From assembly GCA_030740295.1 (NCBI GenBank), contig JASLXP010000164.1:1-7611 (forward strand): a stretch of DNA of 7,611 nt, written 5' to 3'. This stretch comes from Planctomycetota bacterium. GTDB taxonomy: Bacteria; Planctomycetota; PUPC01; JACPCR01. Under the pieces are notes generated by a model. The model was given only the letters and a program-made list of their open reading frames with translations. It searched no databases and had not been told where the DNA came from. A program made the translations under genes and the position numbers. Of this stretch, positions 1-6,649 are shown piece by piece; the first letter of the stretch is position 1, and each line of letters begins with the position of its first letter.

Positions 1-1721
1 CCATCCAAATACTGAAGGGCCTGCCGACTCCGATGCCACCGCCATCTCTCGCTCCCCACTTCCGCGGTGGCTTCCTCCAGCAACTTGTTTTTGCGATCTT
101 CCGGCGTTGACCAGCGGCCTGCGGCTGCTGCCCGCAGGAGAGCCGCCATGGCGAGGTCGCTGTCGACACCTTCAAGATAGTACAACTGAGTGCTCGTCGC
201 GCTCCCGGGGTCGAAGCTCTTCAGAACCGCCTCCAACCCAGCTTCCCCCGCGCCACGCAGGGCACGGAGACACGATCTCCGGCCTCGCAAGCTCACGGCA
301 CGGGGTGAACTTGTGGAGCCTTCCTTGATGTCAACCAGTTTGACCTCCACAGCGCGTGGCTTGCCTTTCGGGGGAGCGGCCAGGGCCTCCGCCAATCGGG
401 CGAGCGACGCGGCCGACAGCTTCTCAGTCCGCGGCCTCAAGACCAGTCTTCTGCGATTGGACTTCAGAGTGAACACCTCACCAACGCTAACAGTAGGACC
501 CATGGCGAAGGTTCCCATGTCACCGAAGTTATCCGCGACCCGTTCGGTACAGAGATACCGGGCCTCGAGTTGGACTTCATAGGTCCCGGGCCCCACCTTT
601 GGCTCAAACCTGTCGGTCGGCCACCGCGCCGCCCAGATAGCGGCCCGGGAACCGTATGCTTCAGACCAGTATCTCACCATGCTCCCGGGGGGAAGCTTCA
701 TCCGGTCGGAGGTCTCGCCGCGCTCGACCTCTCGCCCATCCGCAAAAATCACATATTGCAGGTACCCGGGAAGGCCCTCATCCTTCACTGGGACGACAAA
801 TGGGTACCAGTCCGATTCAGTCCGGAACTGATGCTTGATAGTGACTTCCGGACTCAGAACGTCCTGCTGGGGCGGAGCGATGACCAGACTGCAACCGTGC
901 CAGCTCTGCTGAGGCTTTCGCGCTTCGTCGGGACCAGCGTCGAGAGCGGTCCGTTCCCACCAGTCGTGCCAGGTTTCCCTTAGTTTCTCACGCGCTGCGC
1001 TATGGATTGGCCCAGCGAATCTCCTCAGGGCCTTTTCAGGCGAAAAGTCCTGTGGCAGGGAATGGCGCTCACCGAGCAACTCGATCAACAGCGGCACGCA
1101 GGACGGCTCCCTCCGGCCGACCAGGCTGTCCAGGAGTCTTGCCAAAAGGGGGCCGGTGAGTTTGGAATCTGGGGCCCCCACGCGCTCCAGAACCTGCTCA
1201 GGCGGGTGAGCACGCAGGATCTTGCCGGCCGCGCTCGGAACGCAGCCCTGGACTAGACTATCGGGGTCGTTCAGGAGCGTGGCCAGTTTCGGGAGCGCCT
1301 GTATCCGCCTGAACTCGCCGAGCGCCTCTGCCGCGTACCGCCGGACCATCGCGTCCGGATCCCCGGACCGCGAGAGCACCTTGCCCCAGCTCTGCGCGTC
1401 CCTCACCCGCGCGACGTACCGGCACGCCGCGGCGCGAAATAGAGGATTGGGGGAATCCAGGAGCGAACGGAAAAGGGCGACATCCTTCGGATCGTCTGCC
1501 AGGAACAGCCGGTTTCTCCACTCGTCATACATATTTCGGCGTGAGTCCGCGGCCTTCGCGATTAGCTCACGGGTCTCTGGGGCCTTCCTTCTCGGCGGCA
1601 GGACTTCGGCCAAGAGTTTTCGTACGTCAGGCAATGGGAATTCAGGGACAGTCATCTCCCCTTCGGCCCGAATGGTCAGCAGTGTCCCGAAGAGGATAAG
1701 AAGCCGCATGAGTTTGCCCAT
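1..1721 (-). CDS. Secreted HEAT-repeat protein with a beta-rich middle domain, partial (C-terminus beyond left edge)
   Basis: I translated this frame by hand; it is open for 573 codons and has no stop before the window edge. Residues 1-19 form a signal peptide: basic MGKLMR, then a Leu/Ile-rich core, then IRA before Glu. Residues 75-245 are helical repeats of HEAT type, with Asp-Pro turns at 77-78, 121-122 and 152-153 and helix patterns such as VRRYAAEALGEF (126-137). A WHDWWE motif (251-256) closes the helical part. Residues 275-420 look beta-rich and Ig-like (LPPGS at 343-347, GPGTYEVQLEARY at 377-389). Residues 480-550 are helical again. I chose ATG 1721 because GAAGAG (1731-1736) lies 9 bases upstream and the signal peptide then starts cleanly. 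ATG 1781 is in frame and would add 20 Pro-rich residues without a Shine-Dalgarno site; ATG 1709 is also possible. It is probably an exported binding or scaffold protein; no catalytic motif is visible and no function can be named. Confidence 0.85.
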   Translation of the reverse strand, partial: MGKLMRLLILFGTLLTIRAEGEMTVPEFPLPDVRKLLAEVLPPRRKAPETRELIAKAADSRRNMYDEWRNRLFLADDPKDVALFRSLLDSPNPLFRAAACRYVARVRDAQSWGKVLSRSGDPDAMVRRYAAEALGEFRRIQALPKLATLLNDPDSLVQGCVPSAAGKILRAHPPEQVLERVGAPDSKLTGPLLARLLDSLVGRREPSCVPLLIELLGERHSLPQDFSPEKALRRFAGPIHSAAREKLRETWHDWWERTALDAGPDEARKPQQSWHGCSLVIAPPQQDVLSPEVTIKHQFRTESDWYPFVVPVKDEGLPGYLQYVIFADGREVERGETSDRMKLPPGSMVRYWSEAYGSRAAIWAARWPTDRFEPKVGPGTYEVQLEARYLCTERVADNFGDMGTFAMGPTVSVGEVFTLKSNRRRLVLRPRTEKLSAASLARLAEALAAPPKGKPRAVEVKLVDIKEGSTSSPRAVSLRGRRSCLRALRGAGEAGLEAVLKSFDPGSATSTQLYYLEGVDSDLAMAALLRAAAAGRWSTPEDRKNKLLEEATAEVGSERWRWHRSRQALQYLD

Positions 1722-1905
1722 GGGTGGTTGCTCTTCGCCCCGTGGCTGTGGGGGCTGTGGGGGCAGATCTATTTTTATCATTTAAAACTTGATGACTCTG
1801 TGAATCCTGTTAAACGGCCGGACAACACGACGAACTATGTTGAGCTCGGGCGGGTCTCCGTCAGGATGTCTGCGCCACAGCGACCCTGATGGGTGACCTC
1901 ATCTG
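1722..1905. other. Intergenic gap between the hydrolase and the HEAT gene
   Basis: These 184 bases lie downstream of the hydrolase stop and upstream of the HEAT gene. I see no hairpin followed by a T-run, so read-through from the hydrolase is possible. An AT-rich stretch (about 1766-1790) just upstream of the HEAT start would suit a promoter, but no -35/-10 pair fits well. Two direct copies of CTGTGGGGG occupy 1746-1763. In the minus-strand sense this stretch would encode the Pro-rich residues of the longer alternative start of the HEAT gene. Confidence 0.6.
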
Positions 1906-3573
1906 TCACTTTGGAATGATGGGCAGAACCAGGTGCGACGGATGCTCTGAATTGTGAAAGACGGTCTGCTTGGCCGTGCAGATCTCGGTATCCGTTGCTG
2001 GATCGTTGCCGGTATTCAGGTTGCGATCGAATCGAGGAAAGTTACTCGATGAGACTTCGAGCCGGATGCGATGCCCTTCCAGAAACAGGTTGCTCGTTTC
2101 CCAGAGCACCAGGTGATATTTGTAGATAGTATCGGGCTCGATAAGCGTCGGTTGCTCGAAGGAATCTCGGAATCGAGCGCGGATGATGCCGTCACAGATA
2201 ATGATCGCCTGCCCGCGTGGGTGAACATCCACGAGCGCGGCCGTGAAATCGGTGTCCGGTGCGCTCGAGGCCGCGAACAGCTTCAGCACGATCGGGCCGG
2301 TGACCTCGGTATCCTGCTCCAGAGGCTTGCTTGTATAGACAAGGACGTCGTCACGCCGCTCGATGGATCTGCGTTCACGGGGCCCGGTGTTTTCCGGGAA
2401 CATGCTCTGGCCGCCGTAGGTGGGCACCGGGTCTATCGGGTCGTAGGTGAATTCGTCCGGCGGCTCATCCTGCGGCGCTTGCCGGCTGAGGCCGCCATCT
2501 CCGTGCAGCGAGTTGGCCCGCCCGCGGCTGTGCAGGTAGAAATGGGCATACTGGGTCCGGGCGAGGGGCCACTCATTCTCTGAACGCCACGCGTTCTCAC
2601 CCATCACGAAAATGCGGACCGGCGGCTCGTCATCGATGCCGTTCTCGATGCCTTTGAGGCGGCGGTCGTACCAGCGGATGTGCTCGCCGGGAATATCGAC
2701 CCTGGCATTGATCCCGTAAGCGATGTCGCCAATGGCCTCTTCGCTGCCTATCGATTTGTGCGACCACGGCCCGATGATGATCTTGGACTGTGCCCGCACT
2801 TCCGGTGACATGGACTTCGTGGTCAGGCCCTTGAAACACTTGAAGCCCTCATGGACCAGGTTGTCATACCAGCCGGTGATGAAAAGGGCCGGCGCTTCCA
2901 CATCGTGATACCGGAACTTCATGCTGTAAGCAGACCAGAAATCATCAAACGTCGTGTGTCGAATGATCTCTCGATAGAAGGGCCGATCCGCCACATCATC
3001 GAGCGCGGTGACCAGGGGCAGGCGGCGATGGATCGCATCCATGTCCATCAGGTTCGCATGCTCGGCTTGCAGCATTCGGCGGCCCAGGAACATGAAATTC
3101 ATCGCGTTCTGAAGCTGCAGTACGCCGTTGTAGCGCAAGTGCCCATAGTTATCTTCCTGGTTGGCGATAGGGACCATCGCTTTCAGATGTTTGCTCTGCA
3201 GATGTGCCGGCAGGAGCTGCGTGAAGCCCGGATACGAGACGCCGAACGTACCGATGTTGCCATCGCTCCACGGCTGCTGCCCGATCCATTGGTGCGTATC
3301 ATAGCCGTCGTTGGTCTCATCAATATAAGGTCTCCAATTGCCGTCCGATTCATACCTGCCCCGGCAGTCCTGCTGCAGCACTGCGTAGCCTGCCTTTACG
3401 AAATCCTGGGCCCAGGCCACGTATCGGGGGTGTTGAGTGCTGTAGGGGCTGCGGATCAGCAGCGTGGGGAACCGGCCTTTCCGTGCCGGCCGATACAGCA
3501 CACCATGAAGGAGAACGCCGTCTCGGGCAGGAGTGAGGATGTCAAGCTGGATATCGACAGGTGTGTCTGGCAT
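1906..3573 (-). CDS. CocE/NonD family alpha/beta hydrolase (X-Pro dipeptidyl-peptidase S15-like)
   Basis: This is a 555-residue serine hydrolase of the S15/CocE family, whose members cleave esters or amides (cocaine esterase, cephalosporin-type acylases, X-Pro dipeptidyl-peptidase). The nucleophile elbow is GVSYPG with Ser113. The charge relay is completed by Asp237 in GWYDN and His272 in GPWSHK. Tyr44 in RSPYS sits where CocE has its oxyanion-hole tyrosine, and DCRGRYESDG (69-78) is the usual family block. A helical cap lies at roughly 140-220, and the C-terminal jelly-roll domain at about 305-550 (VTGPIVLKLFAAS at 424-436, DTDFTAALVDV at 440-450). Length is normal and all triad residues are present, so it should be active. 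There is no signal peptide, so it is probably cytoplasmic. ATG 3573 is the only usable start: an in-frame TAG lies 45 bases upstream with no other start between. No good Shine-Dalgarno site precedes it. The substrate cannot be read from the sequence. Confidence 0.95.
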   Translation of the reverse strand: MPDTPVDIQLDILTPARDGVLLHGVLYRPARKGRFPTLLIRSPYSTQHPRYVAWAQDFVKAGYAVLQQDCRGRYESDGNWRPYIDETNDGYDTHQWIGQQPWSDGNIGTFGVSYPGFTQLLPAHLQSKHLKAMVPIANQEDNYGHLRYNGVLQLQNAMNFMFLGRRMLQAEHANLMDMDAIHRRLPLVTALDDVADRPFYREIIRHTTFDDFWSAYSMKFRYHDVEAPALFITGWYDNLVHEGFKCFKGLTTKSMSPEVRAQSKIIIGPWSHKSIGSEEAIGDIAYGINARVDIPGEHIRWYDRRLKGIENGIDDEPPVRIFVMGENAWRSENEWPLARTQYAHFYLHSRGRANSLHGDGGLSRQAPQDEPPDEFTYDPIDPVPTYGGQSMFPENTGPRERRSIERRDDVLVYTSKPLEQDTEVTGPIVLKLFAASSAPDTDFTAALVDVHPRGQAIIICDGIIRARFRDSFEQPTLIEPDTIYKYHLVLWETSNLFLEGHRIRLEVSSSNFPRFDRNLNTGNDPATDTEICTAKQTVFHNSEHPSHLVLPIIPK

Positions 3574-3874
3574 GGCTGGTCGAGTCTGCCGCGGGCTGTT
3601 TGCGGTGGGAGGCTATTCTACATCTTTTCCTCAGATGAAGAACTTCGCCGGCTCCTGCTTCACCGTCAGGCATGAATCCACGGCCTCGACAGCAACAGAC
3701 TGAACCAGGACTGGCTGGGGACTGGCCCTGCAGAAAAGAAGTCTCGACTCTGGTCGTTCCTCATTGGGCCGGTTTTCTGTTCCTATCCCGATGAGATTTT
3801 CCGACAGTACAAAGAAACGGCCAGGAGCATCTTGCTCCTGACCGTCATCCCGTAGACACCGGAGTGTTGTTTGT
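3574..3874. other. Intergenic gap upstream of the hydrolase
   Basis: These 301 bases separate the repeat-protein stop from the hydrolase start. The half nearest the repeat gene holds a clear terminator (3808-3845), so the hydrolase needs its own promoter. On the minus strand TAGAAT (3615-3620) resembles a -10 box and would leave a leader of about 35 bases, but no matching -35 box is seen, so I do not list it as a promoter. I find no gene or RNA in the rest. Confidence 0.6.
3808..3845 (-). terminator. Rho-independent terminator of the repeat-protein gene
   Basis: Read on the minus strand, arms ACGG-T-CAGGAGCA and TGCTCCTG-G-CCGT (3817-3845) pair around an AGA loop. This makes a 13-bp stem with a single internal U-G wobble. 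A T-rich tail (TTTCTTTGT) follows at once. The stem begins 29 bases after the stop codon at 3875. On the plus strand the same position is a C-A mismatch and no T-run follows, so the signal is directed at minus-strand transcripts. Confidence 0.85.
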
Positions 3875-5227
3875 CTAGCGGCGGCGGCCGCCAGATGACC
3901 TTGAACTCCCTCCGGATTTCTTAGATGTCGATGACCGGCTCTTGGTCGAGCGGTTCTTGGTCGAGCCGCTCTTGGAGCGTGAGCTCGATGACTTACTCTT
4001 GCCGGCCGAGCTGCGGCTCGAGCCTGACTTTGAGGCCGAACGGCTGCCTGTGCCGCTGCGTGAGCTCGCGCTCTTCGTCTTGCTCGAGCTGCTGCGGCGT
4101 GAAGCTGCTGCAGACTTGCCGGAACTCCCCGTGCCGGAACGGCTCACTGAGCCCTCGACCTTGCGGCCATCTTCCGTGCGGCTCACTGTCTTTTCACGGT
4201 CGGTCTGCCGGGAGGCACCCTTCGAGTTCGAGCGGGTCGTGGTACTCTCGCGCTTGCGGCCGTCTTCAGTTTTGGTCACCGTTCCCGATGACTCAGCGGT
4301 GCGGGTGCCACCTTTGGGGCCTGTCGTCTCACTTGAGCGGCTCCGTTCGATGCCGTTTTCAGTCTTGGTCACCGTTCCCGATGATTCAGTGGTGCGAGTG
4401 CCACCTTTGGGGCCGGTCGTCTCACTTGAGCGGGTCCGTTCGATGCCGTCTTCGGTCTTAGTTACTGTGCCCGAGCTGCTGTGGGTAGTGGTCTGACCAT
4501 TCTTTCCGGTTCGTTCACCGGTTGTCTCAATGGTCCGGCCGTCTTCGGTTTTGTTGATTGTTGTTTCGGAACTGCGGCTGGTGGTCTCGCCCTGGCCGGT
4601 GGTGCGCTCACCTTCACGGCTGATGGTCACCGAGCCGTCGTCATTCTTTGTAATCGTCTTGCTGCTGTCGGTTGAAACGCTGCCTCCTTTGGAGTTTGTG
4701 CCCGTGGTCGAGCGCTCCATGGTGACTCCGTCATCCGTCTTCGTGCGAGAGCCAGTGGTTTCGCGTTCGTAGGTCGTTCCATCGCGGCGTGTGCCGGTGG
4801 TTGTGCCGGTGGACTCCCGGCCGTCTTCCGTCTTGGTGATCGTGCCGGTGTGATCGCGGTTGGCGGTGTCACCGTTGCCGAATGTCTTGTCGGAGTGGCC
4901 TTCGACTGTGGCGGTGCCGTCGCCATTCTTGGTGACCGTCCGTTCTCTGTCGGTATCCACAGAATGGCCTTTGTCGTCTTCCTTGTGAGTCTGGCTGGTC
5001 TTGGTGCGGGAGTTGCCGTCTTTGCTGCGCTGCACTTCTGTCGTGCTGGTGCCGGTTCTGTCTTGCATGATTCCCTTGCGTTTCTTCAACCAGTTGCGCC
5101 AGCGGTCTCTCAGGCTGGTGTTGTCGGCTTTCTCTGAAACGATGGCTTCGGAATCGTCTGCATTGGATTGAACCGGGATGAAGGTCATCATGCTGCCGAT
5201 AGCGATGAACAGGCTGAGCTTCTTCAT
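3875..5227 (-). CDS. Exported tandem-repeat protein with a Ser/Arg/Lys-rich basic tail, function unknown
   Basis: I do not recognise this 450-residue protein. Residues 1-23 are a clear signal peptide: MKKLS, a hydrophobic core, then SNA before Asp-Asp. Residues 38-57 form a short basic amphipathic stretch (RDRWRNWLKKRKG at 40-52). From about 62 to 369 come nine to ten units of about 31 residues, each opening with a T-x-T-K-T-E-D-G core; the clearest cores are at 129, 191, 223, 254, 285, 316 and 347. A second Gly-containing turn lies mid-unit (GKNG, GPKGG, NSKGG). This suggests stacked beta-hairpins, which is inference. Residues 370-450 are almost only Ser, Arg, Lys, Gly and Thr and end in GGRRR. 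There is no Cys and almost no hydrophobic core after the signal, so the protein may be extended or disordered. The start is well supported: TGAGGA (5235-5240) sits 7 bases upstream of ATG 5227. A strong terminator follows the stop. It could be a surface, envelope or polyanion-binding protein; none of these is proven. Confidence 0.85.
   Translation of the reverse strand: MKKLSLFIAIGSMMTFIPVQSNADDSEAIVSEKADNTSLRDRWRNWLKKRKGIMQDRTGTSTTEVQRSKDGNSRTKTSQTHKEDDKGHSVDTDRERTVTKNGDGTATVEGHSDKTFGNGDTANRDHTGTITKTEDGRESTGTTTGTRRDGTTYERETTGSRTKTDDGVTMERSTTGTNSKGGSVSTDSSKTITKNDDGSVTISREGERTTGQGETTSRSSETTINKTEDGRTIETTGERTGKNGQTTTHSSSGTVTKTEDGIERTRSSETTGPKGGTRTTESSGTVTKTENGIERSRSSETTGPKGGTRTAESSGTVTKTEDGRKRESTTTRSNSKGASRQTDREKTVSRTEDGRKVEGSVSRSGTGSSGKSAAASRRSSSSKTKSASSRSGTGSRSASKSGSSRSSAGKSKSSSSRSKSGSTKNRSTKSRSSTSKKSGGSSRSSGGRRR
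4121..4939 (-). repeat. Coding tandem repeat, about 93 bp (31 codons) per unit, about nine units
   Basis: These bases encode residues 97-369 of the exported repeat protein. Unit starts fall at residues 97, 129, 160, 191, 223, 254, 285, 316 and 347, that is 31 or 32 residues apart. A more divergent unit may precede them at about 62-96. The most conserved part encodes K-T-E-D-G; on the plus strand it appears as recurring GCCGTCTTC-type blocks. The last unit fades into the basic tail. Confidence 0.85.
4274..4459 (-). repeat. Two adjacent near-identical 93-bp units
   Basis: The copies at 4274-4366 and 4367-4459 match at 86 of 93 positions by direct comparison, far closer than any other neighbouring units. 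They encode units 7 and 6 of the array. This points to a fairly recent duplication of one unit, or gene conversion between the two. Confidence 0.9.
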
Positions 5228-5329
5228 TTGTGTTTCCTCAAACTAAAGGGGATGGATTTCAAGTGGATGGTGTGGAAAGCACTCTTCGTGCCAATGAACC
5301 TTCTCAGAGCTAAGCAACTCTACCCAATC

Positions 5330-5358
5330 ATTTTATGATCGCTTGTCGGTCCTGAGCA
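5330..5358 (-). promoter_or_regulatory. Possible sigma70-type promoter for the repeat-protein gene
   Basis: On the minus strand TGCTCA (5353-5358, 3 of 6 to the -35 consensus) and TAAAAT (5330-5335, 5 of 6 to the -10 consensus) are 17 bases apart. The leader would be about 95 bases. The -35 box is poor, so this rests mainly on the -10 box and on its position after the upstream hairpin. Confidence 0.3.
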
Positions 5359-5372
5359 GGTTCTGAAGAAGA

Positions 5373-5395
5373 CCTGTGTAGGTATCTCACACAGG
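5373..5395 (-). terminator. Hairpin downstream of the LOG gene, possible weak terminator
   Basis: CCTGTGT (5373-5379) and ACACAGG (5389-5395) pair perfectly around a 9-base loop. On the minus strand the stem is followed by TCTTCTTC, only partly T-rich. It lies about 125 bases beyond the LOG stop and just before the putative promoter of the next gene, which suits a terminator, but the stem is short and the tail weak. Confidence 0.35.
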
Positions 5396-5520
5396 GCCGT
5401 GTGGGATTCAGCCGCGGCTCCGTGGTCCATGTGCTCCGCGACCGCTTGATCCTATCGGGATGCACTCCGCATGAATTCGACCCGGAATACCTGTGCCAGC
5501 CGCATCCCTTGTTTCGGCGG

Positions 5521-6537
5521 CTATGCCTGCTCGTTAATGCGATCTATGAGCGTTCGGAATCGTCCCACGTCCCACGAGTCTGTCTTGAACACCAGCCGTG
5601 GCAGATGCCTCAGATCCGAAGCATCCTCCTCTTCAGACAACGCGCCTTCGTGGATTTGAAAACCGCCTTCTGACAGCAAGTCATCAAATTCGAAGGTCAG
5701 ATCATCCGCGAAAGCCTGCCCCGGATTCGACTTCAACCGCATGACCAGCCGGTCGCCTACGAAACGTTTGGAATGAAAGACCCCATAGAAACGAGAGATC
5801 TCATCACAGGCATCTTCAAGATTATCGGTCACGCTGAACAGATTGAGATCGCCTTCGGAAATCAGCCCGTTATCCAGCAATTCCTGTCGCACGAATCGCT
5901 CCCAGCGTTGCCAGTAATCTCCGCCCGGCACATCGACAAGCACGATCGGCATCAGGTTGCTCTTGCCCGTCTGCACGAGTGTCAGGCTTTCGAAGGCCTC
6001 GTCCATCGTCCCGAACCCGCCGGGAAAGCAGGCAAGGGCATTCGTCTCCTTCAGAAAGAGCAGTTTGCGCGTGAAGAAATAACGAAATGTGACCAGCTTC
6101 TCGTCACCGACAATGAATTCATTCGCGGTCTGCTCGAAGGGCAGCCGAATATTCAGGCCAAAGCTGCGATCGCGACCGGCTCCCTCATTCCCGGCCTGCA
6201 TGATCCCCGGGCCCGCGCCGGTAATGACCATAAACCCGCGGTCGGCGATCATCTCGCTGAATTCCTTCGCGTGCTTGTATTCCGCCGATTCAGGTTTCGA
6301 GCGCGCCGACCCGAAGACACTCACTTTTCGCAGATGCCGATAACCTGAAAAAATCTTGAACGCATAACGAAATTCTTTGAAGGATTTGTTCAGCAGTTTG
6401 AAATCGATCCGAGCCGCATCATCTTTAATGAGACTCAGGCACGTCCGGATCATCTCTTCCCCCAGGTCCACATTCTCCGAATCACTGAAATCGAAAAGGA
6501 GCTCCTTGATGAGATCGTTGCGTTCACTGTTGGTCAT
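5521..6537 (-). CDS. LOG family protein (TIGR00730-type Rossmann fold, long form)
   Basis: This 338-residue protein belongs to the LOG family, often misnamed lysine decarboxylase. Characterised members split nucleoside 5'-monophosphates (cytokinin ribotides, AMP or related) into free base and ribose 5-phosphate. The core at about 70-255 has VFGSAR (74-79), the glycine loop ITGAGPGIM (105-113), TRK with Arg157, and the signature PGGFGTMDE (172-180) ending in catalytic Glu180. The Arg-Glu pair and the glycine loop are intact, so activity is expected. The plain LOG core is about 180-200 residues; here there are about 65 extra N-terminal residues and about 80 extra C-terminal ones. The N-terminal part is mostly helical and belongs to the long subgroup; the C-terminal part (255-338) I cannot assign. 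There is no signal peptide, so it is cytoplasmic. GAGGG (6543-6547) sits 5 bases before ATG 6537, and a good promoter lies just upstream. It is divergent from apbE. The actual nucleotide substrate is unknown. Confidence 0.93.
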   Translation of the reverse strand: MTNSERNDLIKELLFDFSDSENVDLGEEMIRTCLSLIKDDAARIDFKLLNKSFKEFRYAFKIFSGYRHLRKVSVFGSARSKPESAEYKHAKEFSEMIADRGFMVITGAGPGIMQAGNEGAGRDRSFGLNIRLPFEQTANEFIVGDEKLVTFRYFFTRKLLFLKETNALACFPGGFGTMDEAFESLTLVQTGKSNLMPIVLVDVPGGDYWQRWERFVRQELLDNGLISEGDLNLFSVTDNLEDACDEISRFYGVFHSKRFVGDRLVMRLKSNPGQAFADDLTFEFDDLLSEGGFQIHEGALSEEEDASDLRHLPRLVFKTDSWDVGRFRTLIDRINEQA

Positions 6538-6575
6538 AGAATCCCTCGCAGTTGGTGTTTTCCAGGCCAGGACTG

Positions 6576-6604
6576 AATATAGGCCGACCTAGGAAGTGAG
6601 GCAA
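6576..6604 (-). promoter_or_regulatory. Sigma70-type promoter of the LOG gene
   Basis: On the minus strand TTGCCT (6599-6604, 4 of 6 to the -35 consensus) and TATATT (6576-6581, 5 of 6 to the -10 consensus) are exactly 17 bases apart. Transcription would begin near 6569, giving a leader of about 30 bases before ATG 6537, with a good Shine-Dalgarno site inside it. The -35 box lies within the inverted repeat at 6598-6615. Confidence 0.6.
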
Positions 6605-6615
6605 AGGGTTGCCTC
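6598..6615. repeat. Perfect inverted repeat in the divergent LOG/apbE promoter region
   Basis: GAGGCAA (6598-6604) and TTGCCTC (6609-6615) are perfect inverted copies separated by AGGG. The left arm contains the whole -35 box of the LOG promoter. It could be an operator for a dimeric regulator or a hairpin in the apbE leader; the sequence alone does not decide. I found no convincing promoter on the plus strand for apbE. Confidence 0.6.
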
Positions 6616-6649
6616 CAGCCAATAGTTCAGGAAGAGACGAGCGAACCGA

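Larger units (their letters stand above)
5228..5520. other. Intergenic gap between the LOG gene and the repeat-protein gene
   Basis: These 293 bases carry, in minus-strand order, about 125 bases with no clear signal, a 7-bp hairpin (5373-5395), a possible promoter (5330-5358) and the Shine-Dalgarno site of the repeat gene (5235-5240). A 10-bp palindrome AGCCGCGGCT lies at 5410-5419, and a small inverted repeat ATCAT-TTT-ATGAT at 5327-5339 overlaps the putative -10 box. I see no gene. Confidence 0.6.

Noticed and set aside
190..983. Plus-strand open frames of 130 and 137 codons
   Set aside because: They overlap each other and oppose the HEAT gene, whose minus-strand frame is open throughout. 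High GC readily produces such shadows.
1258..1521. Minus-strand open frame of 87 codons
   Set aside because: It is in another frame of the same strand inside the HEAT gene and translates to low-complexity Arg/Gly sequence.
1222..1785. Plus-strand open frame of 187 codons opposite the HEAT gene
   Set aside because: It lies antisense to a frame with a signal peptide and clear HEAT repeats. Its own translation is Ser/Arg-rich without any motif.
1889..1913. Hairpin GTGAC/GTCAC at the hydrolase stop as a terminator
   Set aside because: The stem is only 5 bp with a 7-base loop and no T-run follows.
2851..3675. Plus-strand open frame of 274 codons
   Set aside because: It is antisense to the hydrolase, whose catalytic Ser, Asp and His blocks are all in the minus-strand frame.
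3925..4496. Two plus-strand open frames (178 and 184 codons), one Leu/Glu-rich and one Cys/Ser-rich
   Set aside because: They are antisense shadows of the repetitive basic gene. The apparent regularity mirrors its repeat structure, while the minus-strand frame has a signal peptide, Shine-Dalgarno site and terminator.
4121..4939. CRISPR array suspected from regular spacing
   Set aside because: The 93-bp periodicity is a coding repeat that keeps frame, and there are no short identical repeats separated by unrelated spacers.
5773..6348. Plus-strand open frame of 191 codons
   Set aside because: It is antisense to the LOG core; the PGGFGTMDE signature is on the minus strand.
6552..6580. Plus-strand promoter for apbE (TTGGTG with GAATAT, 17 apart)
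   Set aside because: Only 3 of 6 bases match the -10 consensus, and it overlaps the much better LOG promoter on the other strand.
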